NCBI RefSeq assembly: GCF_001548235.1
Contig: NZ_AP014938.1
Span: 1,612,001 to 1,676,000, forward strand
DNA: 64,000 nucleotides
DNA from: Rothia mucilaginosa
GTDB taxonomy: Bacteria; Actinomycetota; Actinomycetes; Actinomycetales; Micrococcaceae
Direction of reading: 5' to 3'
Positions 1 to 7,959 of the stretch are shown here, in pieces. A program made the position numbers and the translations under genes. The notes beneath the pieces are model-generated. The model was given only the letters and a program-made list of their open reading frames with translations. It had not been told where the DNA came from and did no database searches. How positions within the stretch are numbered: position 1 is the first letter of the stretch; the number at the start of each line of letters is the position of its first letter.

Positions 1-843
1 ATGTACTTTGTGGCGTTCTGGATTTTTGGCACGATCGCCCCGTACCGCCTGCGCTTGGGTGTAGCGGCGACGATTGCCCTGGTCTGCTGGCTAATTTTTA
101 TGGCGAGTATCGGCTTTGACGTCACCGCGCGCGGCGGTATCGCCCTCTTTATCGGTGCGCCGATGGTGGGTCTTCTGGGCTTCTCTTACCTGATTGAGCT
201 GGGCGAACGTGCGGACGTAGCACGTGCCTCCCTGGCGCTCTCCGAGGAGCGTGAGGAGATTGCCCGCGACGTGCACGACGTGCTGGGCCACTCCCTGACC
301 GTCATCACCCTCAAGGCTGAGCTGGCGCAGCGTCTGCTGGAGATTGACCCCGCCCGCGCCGGCGCCGAAATGGAGGCAATCGCGCAACTGTCCCGCGCAT
401 CCCTGGCGGAGGTTCGCTCAACCGTGACGCGCCTGCGCGTGCCCGACTTCTCGGGTGAGATTGAGGGTGCGGGCCGTGCCCTGCAGACCGCCGGTATTCG
501 CGCCGAACTGCCGGAGGCTCAGAGCGCGCTCGCGGTGGCTGGCGTGAACGCGAAGCTGTTCTCCTGGGTTCTGCGTGAGGCGGTCACGAACATGGTGCGC
601 CACTCGGGTGCGAACGCGGCGCGGGTGCGCCTGAGCGCAACCGGTCTGGACATCCTTGACAACGGCGTGGGCGTGGGCGATGCCCGCGGTAACGGTTTGA
701 CGGGCATGGCTCAGCGTGTGGCGGCCTCCGGCGGTAGCGTGGTGATCGAGGTGGCGCCCGAGCAGTGGCTGGCGGAGAACCCTGGCGGTGGGGTGGGCAC
801 ACGCATCCGTGTGAGCATGGACGGCGACACCTCGGTGCTCTAA
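1..843 (+). CDS. Sensor histidine kinase, NarL/DesK type (5' end may lie outside the window)
   Basis: Membrane sensor kinase that should phosphorylate the response regulator encoded just downstream. The visible protein opens with three hydrophobic segments (about residues 1-65). A HisKA_3 dimerisation domain follows, with the phospho-acceptor His at residue 92 in ARDVHDVLGHSL. A C-terminal ATPase domain carries the N box (REAVTNMVRHS) and a DNGVGV G1 box. The reading frame is open from the first base, so the true start and further membrane helices may be upstream of the window. This family often controls a neighbouring ABC transporter, which would lie outside the window. The signal sensed is unknown. 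Confidence 0.85.
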   Translation: MYFVAFWIFGTIAPYRLRLGVAATIALVCWLIFMASIGFDVTARGGIALFIGAPMVGLLGFSYLIELGERADVARASLALSEEREEIARDVHDVLGHSLTVITLKAELAQRLLEIDPARAGAEMEAIAQLSRASLAEVRSTVTRLRVPDFSGEIEGAGRALQTAGIRAELPEAQSALAVAGVNAKLFSWVLREAVTNMVRHSGANAARVRLSATGLDILDNGVGVGDARGNGLTGMAQRVAASGGSVVIEVAPEQWLAENPGGGVGTRIRVSMDGDTSVL

Positions 844-986
844 AGACGCACGTTTAGCCGCGCTTTAAATGCTGAAAATTGGCGCCCAACCCTGGACGGG
901 TGAGCCGGTAACCCCTGTATCGTGGTGGTAGGTAGCGCCCAGTGCGCCCGCCGTGCCGGTATTCGCTCGTTCCCCGTGAGGTTCCC

Positions 987-1619
987 ATGATTCGTGTTCT
1001 GCTCGCTGACGATCAGCAGCTCATCCGTGAGGCTCTTGCCGCCCTGCTGGGTCTGGAGGTCGACCTGGAGATTGTGGGGCAGGTCGGTAGCGGTGACGAG
1101 GTGCTGGGCGCTGTCGCCCTATTGAAGCCGGACGTGGTTCTCCTGGACGTGCAGATGCCCGGTGCTTTGCTGGCTGATGGTATTGAGGCGGCCGCCGCGA
1201 TTCGCGACGCGGGCGCGCTGAGCGAGTCGGGTGAGCCGGTGCGTACGCTGATTGTGACGACTTTTGGCCGCCCCGGTTATGTGCGCCGCGCCCTGGAGGC
1301 TGGTGCGAGTGGTTTCGTGGTGAAGGATACGGGTGCTCGCCAGTTGGCGGAGGCGATTCGTCGTGTGCATGCGGGGTTGCGTGTGGTGGATCCGTCGTTG
1401 GCGGCGGATTCTTTGGTGACGGGTGCTTCTCCGTTGACGGAGCGTGAGGCGCAGGTGCTACGTGAGGCGGCGTCGGGTGGTACGGCTCAGCAGATTGCGG
1501 CGGCGTTGTTTTTGTCGGCGGGTACGGTGCGTAATTATTTGTCGGCGGCGATGGCGAAGACGGGCGCGTCGACGCGTCAGGATGCGGTGCGTATCGCCAC
1601 GGAGAACGGCTGGCTCTAG
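987..1619 (+). CDS. LuxR/NarL-family response regulator
   Basis: Cytoplasmic transcription regulator of 210 residues, partner of the kinase that ends 143 bp upstream. The N-terminal receiver domain has an acidic pair near residues 8-9 and the phospho-acceptor Asp54 in VVLLDVQMPG. The C-terminal LuxR-type helix-turn-helix starts at SPLTEREAQVL and ends with the recognition helix region AGTVRNYLSAAM. I chose the ATG at 987 over an upstream in-frame GTG at 942. MIRVLLADDQ is the usual family N-terminus and a GTGAGG ribosome site sits at about 975. Its targets cannot be read from the sequence. Confidence 0.9.
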   Translation: MIRVLLADDQQLIREALAALLGLEVDLEIVGQVGSGDEVLGAVALLKPDVVLLDVQMPGALLADGIEAAAAIRDAGALSESGEPVRTLIVTTFGRPGYVRRALEAGASGFVVKDTGARQLAEAIRRVHAGLRVVDPSLAADSLVTGASPLTEREAQVLREAASGGTAQQIAAALFLSAGTVRNYLSAAMAKTGASTRQDAVRIATENGWL

Positions 1620-1846
1620 CCCCTGCTCTCATCAACCAGGACGACAACCAGGGCGGCTCCTGCGCGAACACGGTAGAATGGTAGTGTCTATGCCCGCAGG
1701 CGCCCCGCACCCGTTTCTTCCTGAGACTGGCGGTGCCGCGCTTGGATGCGGGCACCATTTTCGCCCTATGCCCACCCGCACCCGCCGCATCACGTACGCG
1801 GCGCATCCTGAGTGTGTGGCGGGGTACATGATTCGAAGGAAAACTT

Positions 1847-2932
1847 GTGGCTCTAACTATCGGCATTGTTGGCCTGCCTAACGTGGGCAAGTCCACCCTG
1901 TTCAACGCTCTGACCGGCAACACTGTGCTGGCGGCTAACTACCCGTTCGCGACCATTGACCCGAACGTGGGCGTGGTGAACCTGCCGGATGCGCGTCTGA
2001 ACCGTCTGGCTGAGATTTTTGGTTCGGAGCGTATTCTGCCTGCGACTGTTTCGTTCGTTGATATTGCGGGTATTGTGAAGGGCGCTTCTGAGGGTGAGGG
2101 CCTGGGTAACAAGTTCCTCGCGAATATTCGTGAGGCGCACGCTATCGCCCAGGTGGTGCGTGCGTTTGATGACCCGGACGTCATTCACGTGGACGGCAAG
2201 GTTGACCCCGCCTCCGATATGGAGACCATCAACACTGAGCTGATTCTGGCTGACCTGCAGACTTTGGAGAACGCTATTCCGCGTCTGGAGAAGGCTGTGA
2301 AGATTAAGAAGGGTGATGCCGCTCAGCTGGAGACCTACAAGGCTGCGCAGAAGATCCTGGAGGATGGTGACACCATCATTTCTCGTGCGAAGGATGAGAA
2401 GCTGGAGCTGGCTCACTTGAAGGAGCTGAACTTGCTGACTGCTAAGCCGTTCATTTACGTGTTCAACGCGGATGAGGGCATTCTGGCGTCTGAGGAGAAG
2501 CAGCAGGAACTGCGTGACATGGTTGCGCCGGCTGAGGCTGTGTTCTTGGATGCGAAGCTGGAGGCTGATCTGGTGGAGCTGTCTGAGGAGGAGGCTCGCG
2601 AGATGCTGGAGATGAACGGTCAGGATGAGTCCGGTCTGGATCAGCTGGCTCGTGTTGGCTTCTCGACTCTGGGTTTGCAGACTTATCTGACTGCTGGCCC
2701 GAAGGAGGCTCGCGCTTGGACGATTTATAAGGGTGATACTGCGCCGCAGGCTGCTGGTGTGATTCACTCTGATTTTGAGCGTGGCTTCATTAAGGCTGAG
2801 GTTGTGTCTTTCAAGGATCTGGATGAGGCTGGCTCCATGGCGGAGGCGAAGGCTCGCGGTAAGGTCCGTATGGAGGGCAAGGACTACATCATGCAGGACG
2901 GCGACGTGGTCGAGTTCCGCTTCAACGTCTAA
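1847..2932 (+). CDS. ychF: Redox-regulated Obg-like ATPase YchF
   Basis: Universal ribosome-associated P-loop ATPase of the Obg family, 361 residues, full length. The Walker A motif is GLPNVGKST near residues 8-16. The G4 position reads NADE rather than NKxD, the family mark of ATP rather than GTP preference. A coiled-coil region follows, and a TGS domain ends the protein. Translation starts at GTG 1847 behind GAAGGA. The 3' end matters: its last ~30 bp recurs at 4552 and 5752, and the island between those copies appears inserted right after this stop codon. The protein itself is intact. Confidence 0.95.
   Translation: MALTIGIVGLPNVGKSTLFNALTGNTVLAANYPFATIDPNVGVVNLPDARLNRLAEIFGSERILPATVSFVDIAGIVKGASEGEGLGNKFLANIREAHAIAQVVRAFDDPDVIHVDGKVDPASDMETINTELILADLQTLENAIPRLEKAVKIKKGDAAQLETYKAAQKILEDGDTIISRAKDEKLELAHLKELNLLTAKPFIYVFNADEGILASEEKQQELRDMVAPAEAVFLDAKLEADLVELSEEEAREMLEMNGQDESGLDQLARVGFSTLGLQTYLTAGPKEARAWTIYKGDTAPQAAGVIHSDFERGFIKAEVVSFKDLDEAGSMAEAKARGKVRMEGKDYIMQDGDVVEFRFNV
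2903..2932 (+). repeat. Direct repeat copy 1 (3' end of ychF)
   Basis: Last 30 bases of ychF, encoding DVVEFRFNV and the stop. The core TCCGCTTCAACGTCTA is repeated at 4552-4581 and 5752-5781 in the same orientation. Relative to copy 3 there is one mismatch (C for G at the ninth base). It is the likely left boundary (att-like site) of the inserted cassettes. Confidence 0.85.
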
Positions 2933-2958
2933 ATCTGACGGGTCGATAGGACTTTGAG

Positions 2959-3012
2959 AATCCGGTGACGGGGAGGGATGACGAAAATCATCTCACTGTC
3001 ACCGGATTTTTT
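2959..3012 (+). terminator. Terminator after ychF
   Basis: Stem AATCCGGTGAC / GTCACCGGATT with a smaller internal GATGA/TCATC stem, followed by a run of T. It sits between ychF and the island gene and was probably brought in with the first cassette. Confidence 0.75.
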
Positions 3013-3122
3013 GTACCCTTAGATCGTAATGTAAACCGCTAATTGAATTTTATGTAGGGAGCGCAAAAATGTCACCTAGATGAAATTCTGTTTTAGCTTG
3101 ATTCTTTTATTTGGAGGATGAA

Positions 3123-4550
3123 ATGAATAACTCTCCATTTCCTTTTGCCGAAAAGGGCGAATGGGTTGGTCATTGGTGGCTTCCCGAAAATCCTGATAAC
3201 AAGGTTGCAGGAACCCTTATTTATGATGGTAAGGGGGGACTGAATCTCAAATTAGATAATTATTTTGATGGGTGTAATCCTGATGAAGTTGGGGAGATAG
3301 ATGAAGATGAGCATGGGAATCTAGGTCGACTCGTTAGGGATAAAGATTTAATTTCGTATGATGTGATTTATGGTGTCGCTAACGGAGTAGATATTACGAT
3401 TATGGATGCAAGAGATATGAGCCCCATAAGGCTTTGGAGGCCCAGCGGATTAAGTTATGCAAGTTATTGCAAGATCAAAGCGGAGAAGCTGATTCTAGGG
3501 AAACATCTAGAAAATAAGGATAATAAAGTATTTGGTGGTCTTAGGATTTCTGTTGATAATTTAGGTTTTTGGTGTTTATCGGCGGAAGAGAAGAAGGAAA
3601 TTGATTTTGGGGGTCGGTATATTGAGCTGTGTAATGTGAATGAAATTGAAGCCTCTGACGGGGACGACTTGTTCTGTCGAATTCTTGTAAATGACGGTGT
3701 CTCGCTGGAAGAGGGGCTCGAAGAAGCTCGTGTTATTCAGAATTTTGTTTCCTTTGTTACGGACCAAGCTTCAGGTATTGTTTGGCTTCAGTTTGAGGAC
3801 GCTGAGGATATTTCAAATTCTGATAATAAATGTGTGAGTATTATTTGTTCTCGGATGAAGATTGGAGAAGGACGTGGATGGTCCGGTAGTATTAGCGATG
3901 CTCGACTTGTCTCTGAAGCGTTTCCTTTTGTCGACTCTCTTGTGAAATGGTTTGATTTAGTGTCTCGCGCCAGGGCTGCGGTGAATATGGTGATGGCTAT
4001 ACAGCTTGAAGATATGCCTTTCATTGAGAATGATCTCTTAGCAGTGACTGGGGCGGCTGAAGTGTTGCATCGTAACCTTAAGATTAGACCTCATATGCAT
4101 GATGCCGCAGAGTTTAAAAAGATGAAAAAAGAGATAATAAATGTAGTTCCTGCTTGGTATAAAGAAACTGTAATATCAAATCTTCGTAATGACCCAAGTC
4201 TTCGAATCAGACTTATGGATCTTGCAGAACGAGCGAATGAGGATAATGTTTTATACCTTGTTCCTGACGTTGAATACTGGGCGAAGAAAACCGTAAAAGC
4301 TAGAAATGATCTTACCCATAAAGGGGTGGCTCCTAAACAAAGTGTTGATGAGCTGCTTGCCATCGTTGATGTCACGAAGGCAATTATTAGGTTGGTCATT
4401 CTGAAGCGTCTTGGTGTTTCGAAGGAATATCAAAACGAGATTGTAAAAAATTATAGCCAATACATTAATGCGGCTCGTCGCGCGGGAGAATGGCTCACGC
4501 CTCCGCCGGAAGAAATAACTGAGGAAAAGCAAGGCAATACTGAAGCATAA
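3123..4550 (+). CDS. ApeA-like HEPN-domain protein, probable phage-defence factor
   Basis: Cytoplasmic protein of 475 residues. The N-terminal ~300 residues are beta-rich and begin FAEKGEWVGHWWLPE, with GTLIYDGKGGL close behind. This resembles the ApeA N-terminal domain 1 family. The C-terminal ~150 residues are helical and contain a HEPN ribonuclease motif R-x4-H in KARNDLTHKG (R394, H399). ApeA proteins are known single-gene anti-phage HEPN RNases that act by abortive infection; assignment here rests on domain architecture and motif, not a search. Start at ATG 3123 follows GGAGG at 3113; an in-frame TTG at 3111 is less likely. The gene is AT-rich and sits between ychF 3'-end repeats, which suggests horizontal arrival. 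Confidence 0.7.
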   Translation: MNNSPFPFAEKGEWVGHWWLPENPDNKVAGTLIYDGKGGLNLKLDNYFDGCNPDEVGEIDEDEHGNLGRLVRDKDLISYDVIYGVANGVDITIMDARDMSPIRLWRPSGLSYASYCKIKAEKLILGKHLENKDNKVFGGLRISVDNLGFWCLSAEEKKEIDFGGRYIELCNVNEIEASDGDDLFCRILVNDGVSLEEGLEEARVIQNFVSFVTDQASGIVWLQFEDAEDISNSDNKCVSIICSRMKIGEGRGWSGSISDARLVSEAFPFVDSLVKWFDLVSRARAAVNMVMAIQLEDMPFIENDLLAVTGAAEVLHRNLKIRPHMHDAAEFKKMKKEIINVVPAWYKETVISNLRNDPSLRIRLMDLAERANEDNVLYLVPDVEYWAKKTVKARNDLTHKGVAPKQSVDELLAIVDVTKAIIRLVILKRLGVSKEYQNEIVKNYSQYINAARRAGEWLTPPPEEITEEKQGNTEA

Positions 4551-4551
4551 T

Positions 4552-4581
4552 GTCGTGGTGGAGCTCCGCTTCAACGTCTAG
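4552..4581 (+). repeat. Direct repeat copy 2 (ychF-like 3' end)
   Basis: Second copy, just after the HEPN gene stop. Read in the ychF frame it encodes VVVELRFNV and a TAG stop, so it is a diverged ychF end rather than an exact duplication. GGAGG, the ribosome site of the next gene, begins at its last base, overlapping the final G of TAG. Confidence 0.85.
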
Positions 4582-4591
4582 GAGGTAAGAA

Positions 4592-5716
4592 ATGATAATC
4601 GATTGGTGGAATTCTCTTTTAAACAGGTTGTCGTGGGATGACCCGATGTTTCTCTTGGGTTTAGCATCCTTTGTAGCTACTGCACTCATCCCCATTGTGC
4701 TATGGAAGGTAGGAGCGAAACAAGCAAAACGTGATAGCGAGTTGCAAGCCAAAATCCTCGCTAATCTAACGTCGGTTTCTCAGCTCCAGCGACGCGATGC
4801 GCTGCTGGGGATTGTTCCTCAAGCCTCAGACCCCACACATCTGGCGCTACTGTGGAAGGAGATTCGTGGGTATGAGGGAGCGGATTGGGATTTCCTCCTC
4901 AATCATCTCCGCGCCAACCCTGCTCTTGCGCTTCCGGGAACGTCCACTGGTGTGAAAGTGCAAGATAACCTGACTGATGCTGCTGTGAGTAATTATGTTG
5001 ACGGGTTCGAGCGTCGCTATGCAGAAAACGACAGGTACCCGCCCTATCCCGGATTGCTCAAATTCATTGCGGAAGTAAAAAGACAGGAAGCAAAGATTGA
5101 AGTCTCACGTATCGTTGAACTTGTTACGGGACCGACTGCAGAAAAGCAACGTCCGGGTCACTCCTTCTACCGGGATTTGGTTAATGCTCTTCCCCAGGCG
5201 GCGAGTCCTCTTCTTGACGCGGTTGAGAGGATTGATTCTCGGGCTCCCGGTGGTCTTAAGCTGAATGTTCTGACAGGTGCCCTTCTCGCGGTCAAAGACT
5301 TGGAAATGGGACGCGGAGGCCCGAGGCTGGATACGGATGAGGTGGCGGAGCTGAAGAGAGACATCGCGGATGCTCTCGCCTATCTGCTACATCGAGATGT
5401 CCTTCGCTCGTTTGACCGATGGGAAATTAAAGGCTCGACCGACAGTGTTACTGCTACAGCTGCCTGGCTCATCAGAGCGGTTGGCTGGGTTGCCGATGTC
5501 GATAGTCATCTAGCGATGCGGATGATTCAAAACCTAGCTCCCGCAATTGAATCAGTACCTGAATCGGAAGGAAACTGGGGAATTGATGATGTCGATGTCC
5601 GTCAGGGTTTCGAATGGATTAGTGAAAAGTGTCCTGATTTGTGGGAAATCTATGGGGAGAGGCTGGAAGCGGCTGTCGCGGAAGTCGGGCAGCGGAAGGG
5701 GTGGCTCTCCTCGTAG
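4592..5716 (+). CDS. Membrane-anchored protein of unknown function (island cargo)
   Basis: I do not recognise this 374-residue protein. A single hydrophobic segment lies at about residues 18-41 (FLLGLASFVATALIPIVLW). A basic, coiled-coil-prone stretch (KQAKRDSELQAKI) and a mainly helical cytoplasmic domain follow, rich in DALLG/LLDAV-type repeats. There is no catalytic motif I can name. The ATG at 4592 has GGAGG directly abutting repeat copy 2. Its position as sole cargo between two ychF-end repeats, next to an ApeA-like gene, makes a defence or addiction role plausible, but this is inference from context only. Base composition is nearer the host than that of the HEPN gene, so the two cassettes may have different donors. 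Confidence 0.55.
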   Translation: MIIDWWNSLLNRLSWDDPMFLLGLASFVATALIPIVLWKVGAKQAKRDSELQAKILANLTSVSQLQRRDALLGIVPQASDPTHLALLWKEIRGYEGADWDFLLNHLRANPALALPGTSTGVKVQDNLTDAAVSNYVDGFERRYAENDRYPPYPGLLKFIAEVKRQEAKIEVSRIVELVTGPTAEKQRPGHSFYRDLVNALPQAASPLLDAVERIDSRAPGGLKLNVLTGALLAVKDLEMGRGGPRLDTDEVAELKRDIADALAYLLHRDVLRSFDRWEIKGSTDSVTATAAWLIRAVGWVADVDSHLAMRMIQNLAPAIESVPESEGNWGIDDVDVRQGFEWISEKCPDLWEIYGERLEAAVAEVGQRKGWLSS

Positions 5717-5751
5717 GGTACTGCTTACCCTGAAACATTGATATACGCCGT

Positions 5752-5781
5752 GACGTGGTGGAGTTCCGCTTCAACGTCTAA
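5752..5781 (+). repeat. Direct repeat copy 3 (ychF 3' end), right island boundary
   Basis: Third copy, 29 of 30 bases identical to the genuine ychF end and encoding DVVEFRFNV plus TAA. Its closeness to copy 1, and the strong terminator 18 bp further on, suggest this is the original chromosomal end of ychF displaced by the insertions. Confidence 0.8.
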
Positions 5782-5798
5782 GCGATAAAAACATAACA

Positions 5799-5837
5799 GC
5801 GGAGCCCCGCACTACAGCTCGTAGTGCGGGGCTCCGC
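5799..5837 (+). terminator. Strong hairpin terminator
   Basis: Perfect 17-bp stem GCGGAGCCCCGCACTAC with a 5-nt loop. It lies between the island (plus strand) and the molbindin gene (minus strand) and could serve both directions. Confidence 0.8.
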
Positions 5838-5897
5838 CCTATTCACCCTCGCGCGCCACAAAAAGCAGCCCTCGGGTGTAAGTCTTATTGACCGGGA

Positions 5898-6110
5898 TTA
5901 GTGGTCAGCACCAACCATCACGTTGGATGCCTTGATGACTGCGTACGCGGTCTCGCCAACCTTCAGGCCCAGTTCCTTGATGGACTCGTTGGTGATGGAC
6001 GCAGAGATAACAACCTCGGGAGCGATCTCAATCTTAACGATGCCGTTGGTTGCACCCTCGGTGATCTCAACAACCTTACCTGCGAACTGGTTACGTGCAG
6101 AAAGCTTCAT
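5898..6110 (-). CDS. TOBE-domain molybdenum-pterin binding protein (molbindin)
   Basis: Small cytoplasmic protein of 70 residues, the length of a single Mop domain. It begins MKLSARNQFAGKVV and carries the typical molbindin pattern GATNGIVKIEI and ITNESIKELGLKVGETAYAVIKASNVMV. Family members bind molybdate or tungstate as oligomers and store or sense the oxyanion. No modABC genes are in the window, so its partner system is elsewhere. ATG at 6110 is preceded by AAAGG on the minus strand; longer upstream frames have no ribosome site. Confidence 0.85.
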   Translation of the reverse strand: MKLSARNQFAGKVVEITEGATNGIVKIEIAPEVVISASITNESIKELGLKVGETAYAVIKASNVMVGADH

Positions 6111-6472
6111 GAAGTCGTGCCTTTCACTCAATAAACGTACAAATGCCCTAAATACTTTACACGCCCTATCTTCTGCACGATGAGCAAAAACCCGAATTTT
6201 CGCAAATATTACGCAAATTTTATATTCTTGGCTTCCCGGTCCCCTCCTCGGCCTCCTCCGCAACCTCAGATGAGCCGCAGATGACATACAGAAAAGTAGG
6301 CTTGAGACCCACCAAATGGTATAGTCAGCACGAACGCGAGAATCCTCGCACCCTCCACCGTCGCACCCCGCCCTCGCTGACGCGCGCCCACACGCCGCAG
6401 CACCACCGCAGTAATACTGCAGCATCACCGTGGCAGGGGAGCGACACATCCGCACAGATCGAAGAAGGAACC
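6111..6472. promoter_or_regulatory. Divergent intergenic region, molbindin / PhnA-like gene
   Basis: 362 bp without a convincing gene. Transcription of the two flanking genes must start here in opposite directions. A TATAGT at about 6319 is a reasonable -10 for the plus-strand gene, leaving a ~150-nt leader rich in CACC and CGC with no clear fold. The minus-strand side is AT-rich (6120-6230). I see no recognisable operator or riboswitch. Confidence 0.4.
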
Positions 6473-6841
6473 ATGAGCGAAAACCTCAACGAAATCGAAG
6501 CACCCGCCTGCCCCGAATGCAACGAAAACTACACCTACGAAATGGGCGAACTCTGGGCATGCCCCATGTGCGGCCACGAATGGGAACGCACCGCAGCAGG
6601 CGAAACCGAAGAAGCAGCAGGCTCCAAGGTTCTGGACTCCGTCGGTAACGAGCTCGTCGACGGCGACTCCGTCACCATCGTCAAGGGCCTGAAGGTCAAG
6701 GGCGGCGCAGACATCAAGGCAGGCACCAAGGTGCGCGGCATCCGCCTGCTCGAATCCCCCGTCAACGGCCACGACATTGAGGCGAAGGTCCCCGGCGCAG
6801 GCCAGATGTACCTGAAGTCCTCCGTGGTCAAGAAGGCATAA
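6473..6841 (+). CDS. PhnA/YjdM-family zinc-ribbon protein
   Basis: 122 residues. The N-terminal zinc ribbon has four cysteines in two pairs, CPECNENY and CPMCGHEW, followed by an acidic linker. The PhnA domain reads DSVGNELVDGDSVTIVKGLKVKG, then KAGTKVRGIRL and a C-terminal SSVVKKA. Family members were named from alkylphosphonate clusters, but phosphonate enzymes are absent here and the true role is unclear. ATG at 6473 is behind GAAGAAGGAA. The stop region is partly duplicated (see repeat at 6830). Confidence 0.85.
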   Translation: MSENLNEIEAPACPECNENYTYEMGELWACPMCGHEWERTAAGETEEAAGSKVLDSVGNELVDGDSVTIVKGLKVKGGADIKAGTKVRGIRLLESPVNGHDIEAKVPGAGQMYLKSSVVKKA

Positions 6842-6874
6842 GCGAAGGCGATATAGCCAAGAAGACGTAAAGCG
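6830..6874 (+). repeat. Degenerate duplication of the PhnA-like gene end
   Basis: CAAGAAGGCATAAGCG, which spans the stop codon, recurs 28 bp later as CAAGAAGACGTAAAGCG. One of several such stop-proximal duplications in the window. Confidence 0.55.
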
Positions 6875-6893
6875 CTTCGCACAAGACGCAGAA

Positions 6894-6942
6894 AAGGCGG
6901 CACCTCCCGCACTAGCTCACGCTAGGGGAGGTGCCGCCTTTT
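6894..6942 (+). terminator. Terminator, PhnA-like gene
   Basis: 15-bp stem AAGGCGGCACCTCCC with a 17-nt loop, followed by TT. It lies between convergent genes and may act both ways. Confidence 0.8.
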
Positions 6943-6988
6943 GCTTTATAAAAATTGCTTAGGTTTTAAAAGAAATTGACGAATATTT

Positions 6989-7246
6989 CTACTTTTTACC
7001 GGTCAGTCCCATGTACAGGGAAATGGTCAGCATTGCGGCAATAATTGAGATAATCCAGCGAATCCAATCAATGCCGCGAGTGTCTGCAACACCCAGCTGA
7101 GTCGCTGCCCAGGTACCGATAGCGGCGCCGACAGCACCGCAGATAATGGTCCAAAGAATCGAAATGTTCTGGCGACCTCGCATGAAGAAGCGTGCAAGTG
7201 CACCAATAATTGCGCCGGTAATAATGGTGCCAATAAAAGTACCCAT
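6989..7246 (-). CDS. GlsB/YeaQ/YmgE-family small membrane protein
   Basis: 85-residue integral membrane protein with three hydrophobic segments: TFIGTIITGAIIGALARFF, ILWTIICGAVGAAIGTWAA and WIRWIISIIAAMLTISLYM. This is the transglycosylase-associated (GlsB/YeaQ) layout, where G-rich motifs such as GAIIGALARFFMRG are typical. Such proteins are general-stress associated; the biochemical role is not established. ATG at 7246 follows AAGGAGATTACA on the minus strand, a strong ribosome site, so a longer upstream frame is rejected. Confidence 0.85.
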   Translation of the reverse strand: MGTFIGTIITGAIIGALARFFMRGRQNISILWTIICGAVGAAIGTWAATQLGVADTRGIDWIRWIISIIAAMLTISLYMGLTGKK

Positions 7247-7353
7247 TGTAATCTCCTTGGGTTTATATATCTGCCACGTTAGCAGATAGTATGTTGTTTT
7301 CAATTATACGTAAATATGATGTAAGAAGAGCTTATATGAGCTTTTATTAAGCT

Positions 7354-7397
7354 AAAAGCACCTTAACGTTTTATCTCTAAAACACTAAGGTGCTTTT
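7354..7397. terminator. Hairpin terminator upstream of the GlsB-like gene, downstream of nothing on +
   Basis: AAAAGCACCTTA pairs with TAAGGTGCTTTT. The inner AT-rich loop contains a second pairing (CGTTTT/AAAAC). T tracts on both sides fit a bidirectional terminator, most usefully for the minus-strand DoxX-like gene that ends at 7446. Confidence 0.75.
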
Positions 7398-7445
7398 CTC
7401 ATTAATGAGATGCGTGCCGGACGCATCGAATGATGAATATATTGG

Positions 7446-7838
7446 CTACTTCGACTTACGCCAAATCTTCAGAGCGCTACAAATCATCGGCAGCTGCAGG
7501 GGCAGACGACCGTACGCAATAGCCTTACGCTGAGTGGACTGGTTACGCGCATCCAACGCCATCTGAATATTCGCGGGGAACACCGCAACAAACAGCAGAG
7601 CCGCAAGCAGACCACCGGCACGGCGAGTCTTGTCATTAGCCAGCAGGGCGGCGGTGCCCAGCTCAGCTACACCCGACGCGTGAGTGTACGCGTGCGCAGG
7701 GCCCGGCAGGTACTTCGGCACAATCGAGTCGAAGGGATCCGGGATGATGAAGTGCAGCGCACCCATCACAGCGAGGGCGCGAGCCATGCGAGTAGCCGAG
7801 CGCTGCGCGCTGTACTCTTTCTTCTTAAAAATACTCAT
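7446..7838 (-). CDS. DoxX-like membrane protein
   Basis: 130 residues. Four hydrophobic stretches are visible (about residues 17-32, 53-67, 74-90 and a short C-terminal one). The signature MGALHFIIPDPFDSIVPKYLPG and the ASGVAELGTAALL region are typical of DoxX-like proteins. The family is linked to quinone or thiol redox complexes in some organisms, but no specific reaction can be assigned. It begins MSIFKKKEYSAQ and runs alone. The terminator at 7354-7397 lies beyond its stop. Confidence 0.75.
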   Translation of the reverse strand: MSIFKKKEYSAQRSATRMARALAVMGALHFIIPDPFDSIVPKYLPGPAHAYTHASGVAELGTAALLANDKTRRAGGLLAALLFVAVFPANIQMALDARNQSTQRKAIAYGRLPLQLPMICSALKIWRKSK

Positions 7839-7959
7839 GCTCCCATTATGCGCCCGTCAGAGGCGTATTCCTCGGCTCAATGGTGCGCTAACCGTCGCGT
7901 GTTTGACTGTCTAGAATGCGGACTCAGCACGCCAAACGGAAATACGTTGTTCAAAAGCA

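Larger units (their letters stand above)
2933..5781 (+). mobile_element. Candidate integrase-less genomic island in tandem behind ychF
   Basis: Two one-gene cassettes lie between three direct copies of the ychF 3' end (2903-2932, 4552-4581, 5752-5781). The first cassette is visibly AT-rich compared with the GC-rich neighbours; the second is intermediate. No integrase or transposase gene is present, so mobilisation in trans or by homologous recombination must be assumed. The strong hairpin after copy 3 (5799-5837) is probably the original ychF terminator, displaced by 2.8 kb. Site-specific integration that preserves a conserved gene end is known for many islands; that this is one is my inference. 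Confidence 0.65.

Noticed and set aside
1620..1846. Open frames spanning the gap before ychF
   Set aside because: Both strands are open only because of GC bias. No ribosome site or recognisable protein; the ychF GTG with GAAGGA explains the region.
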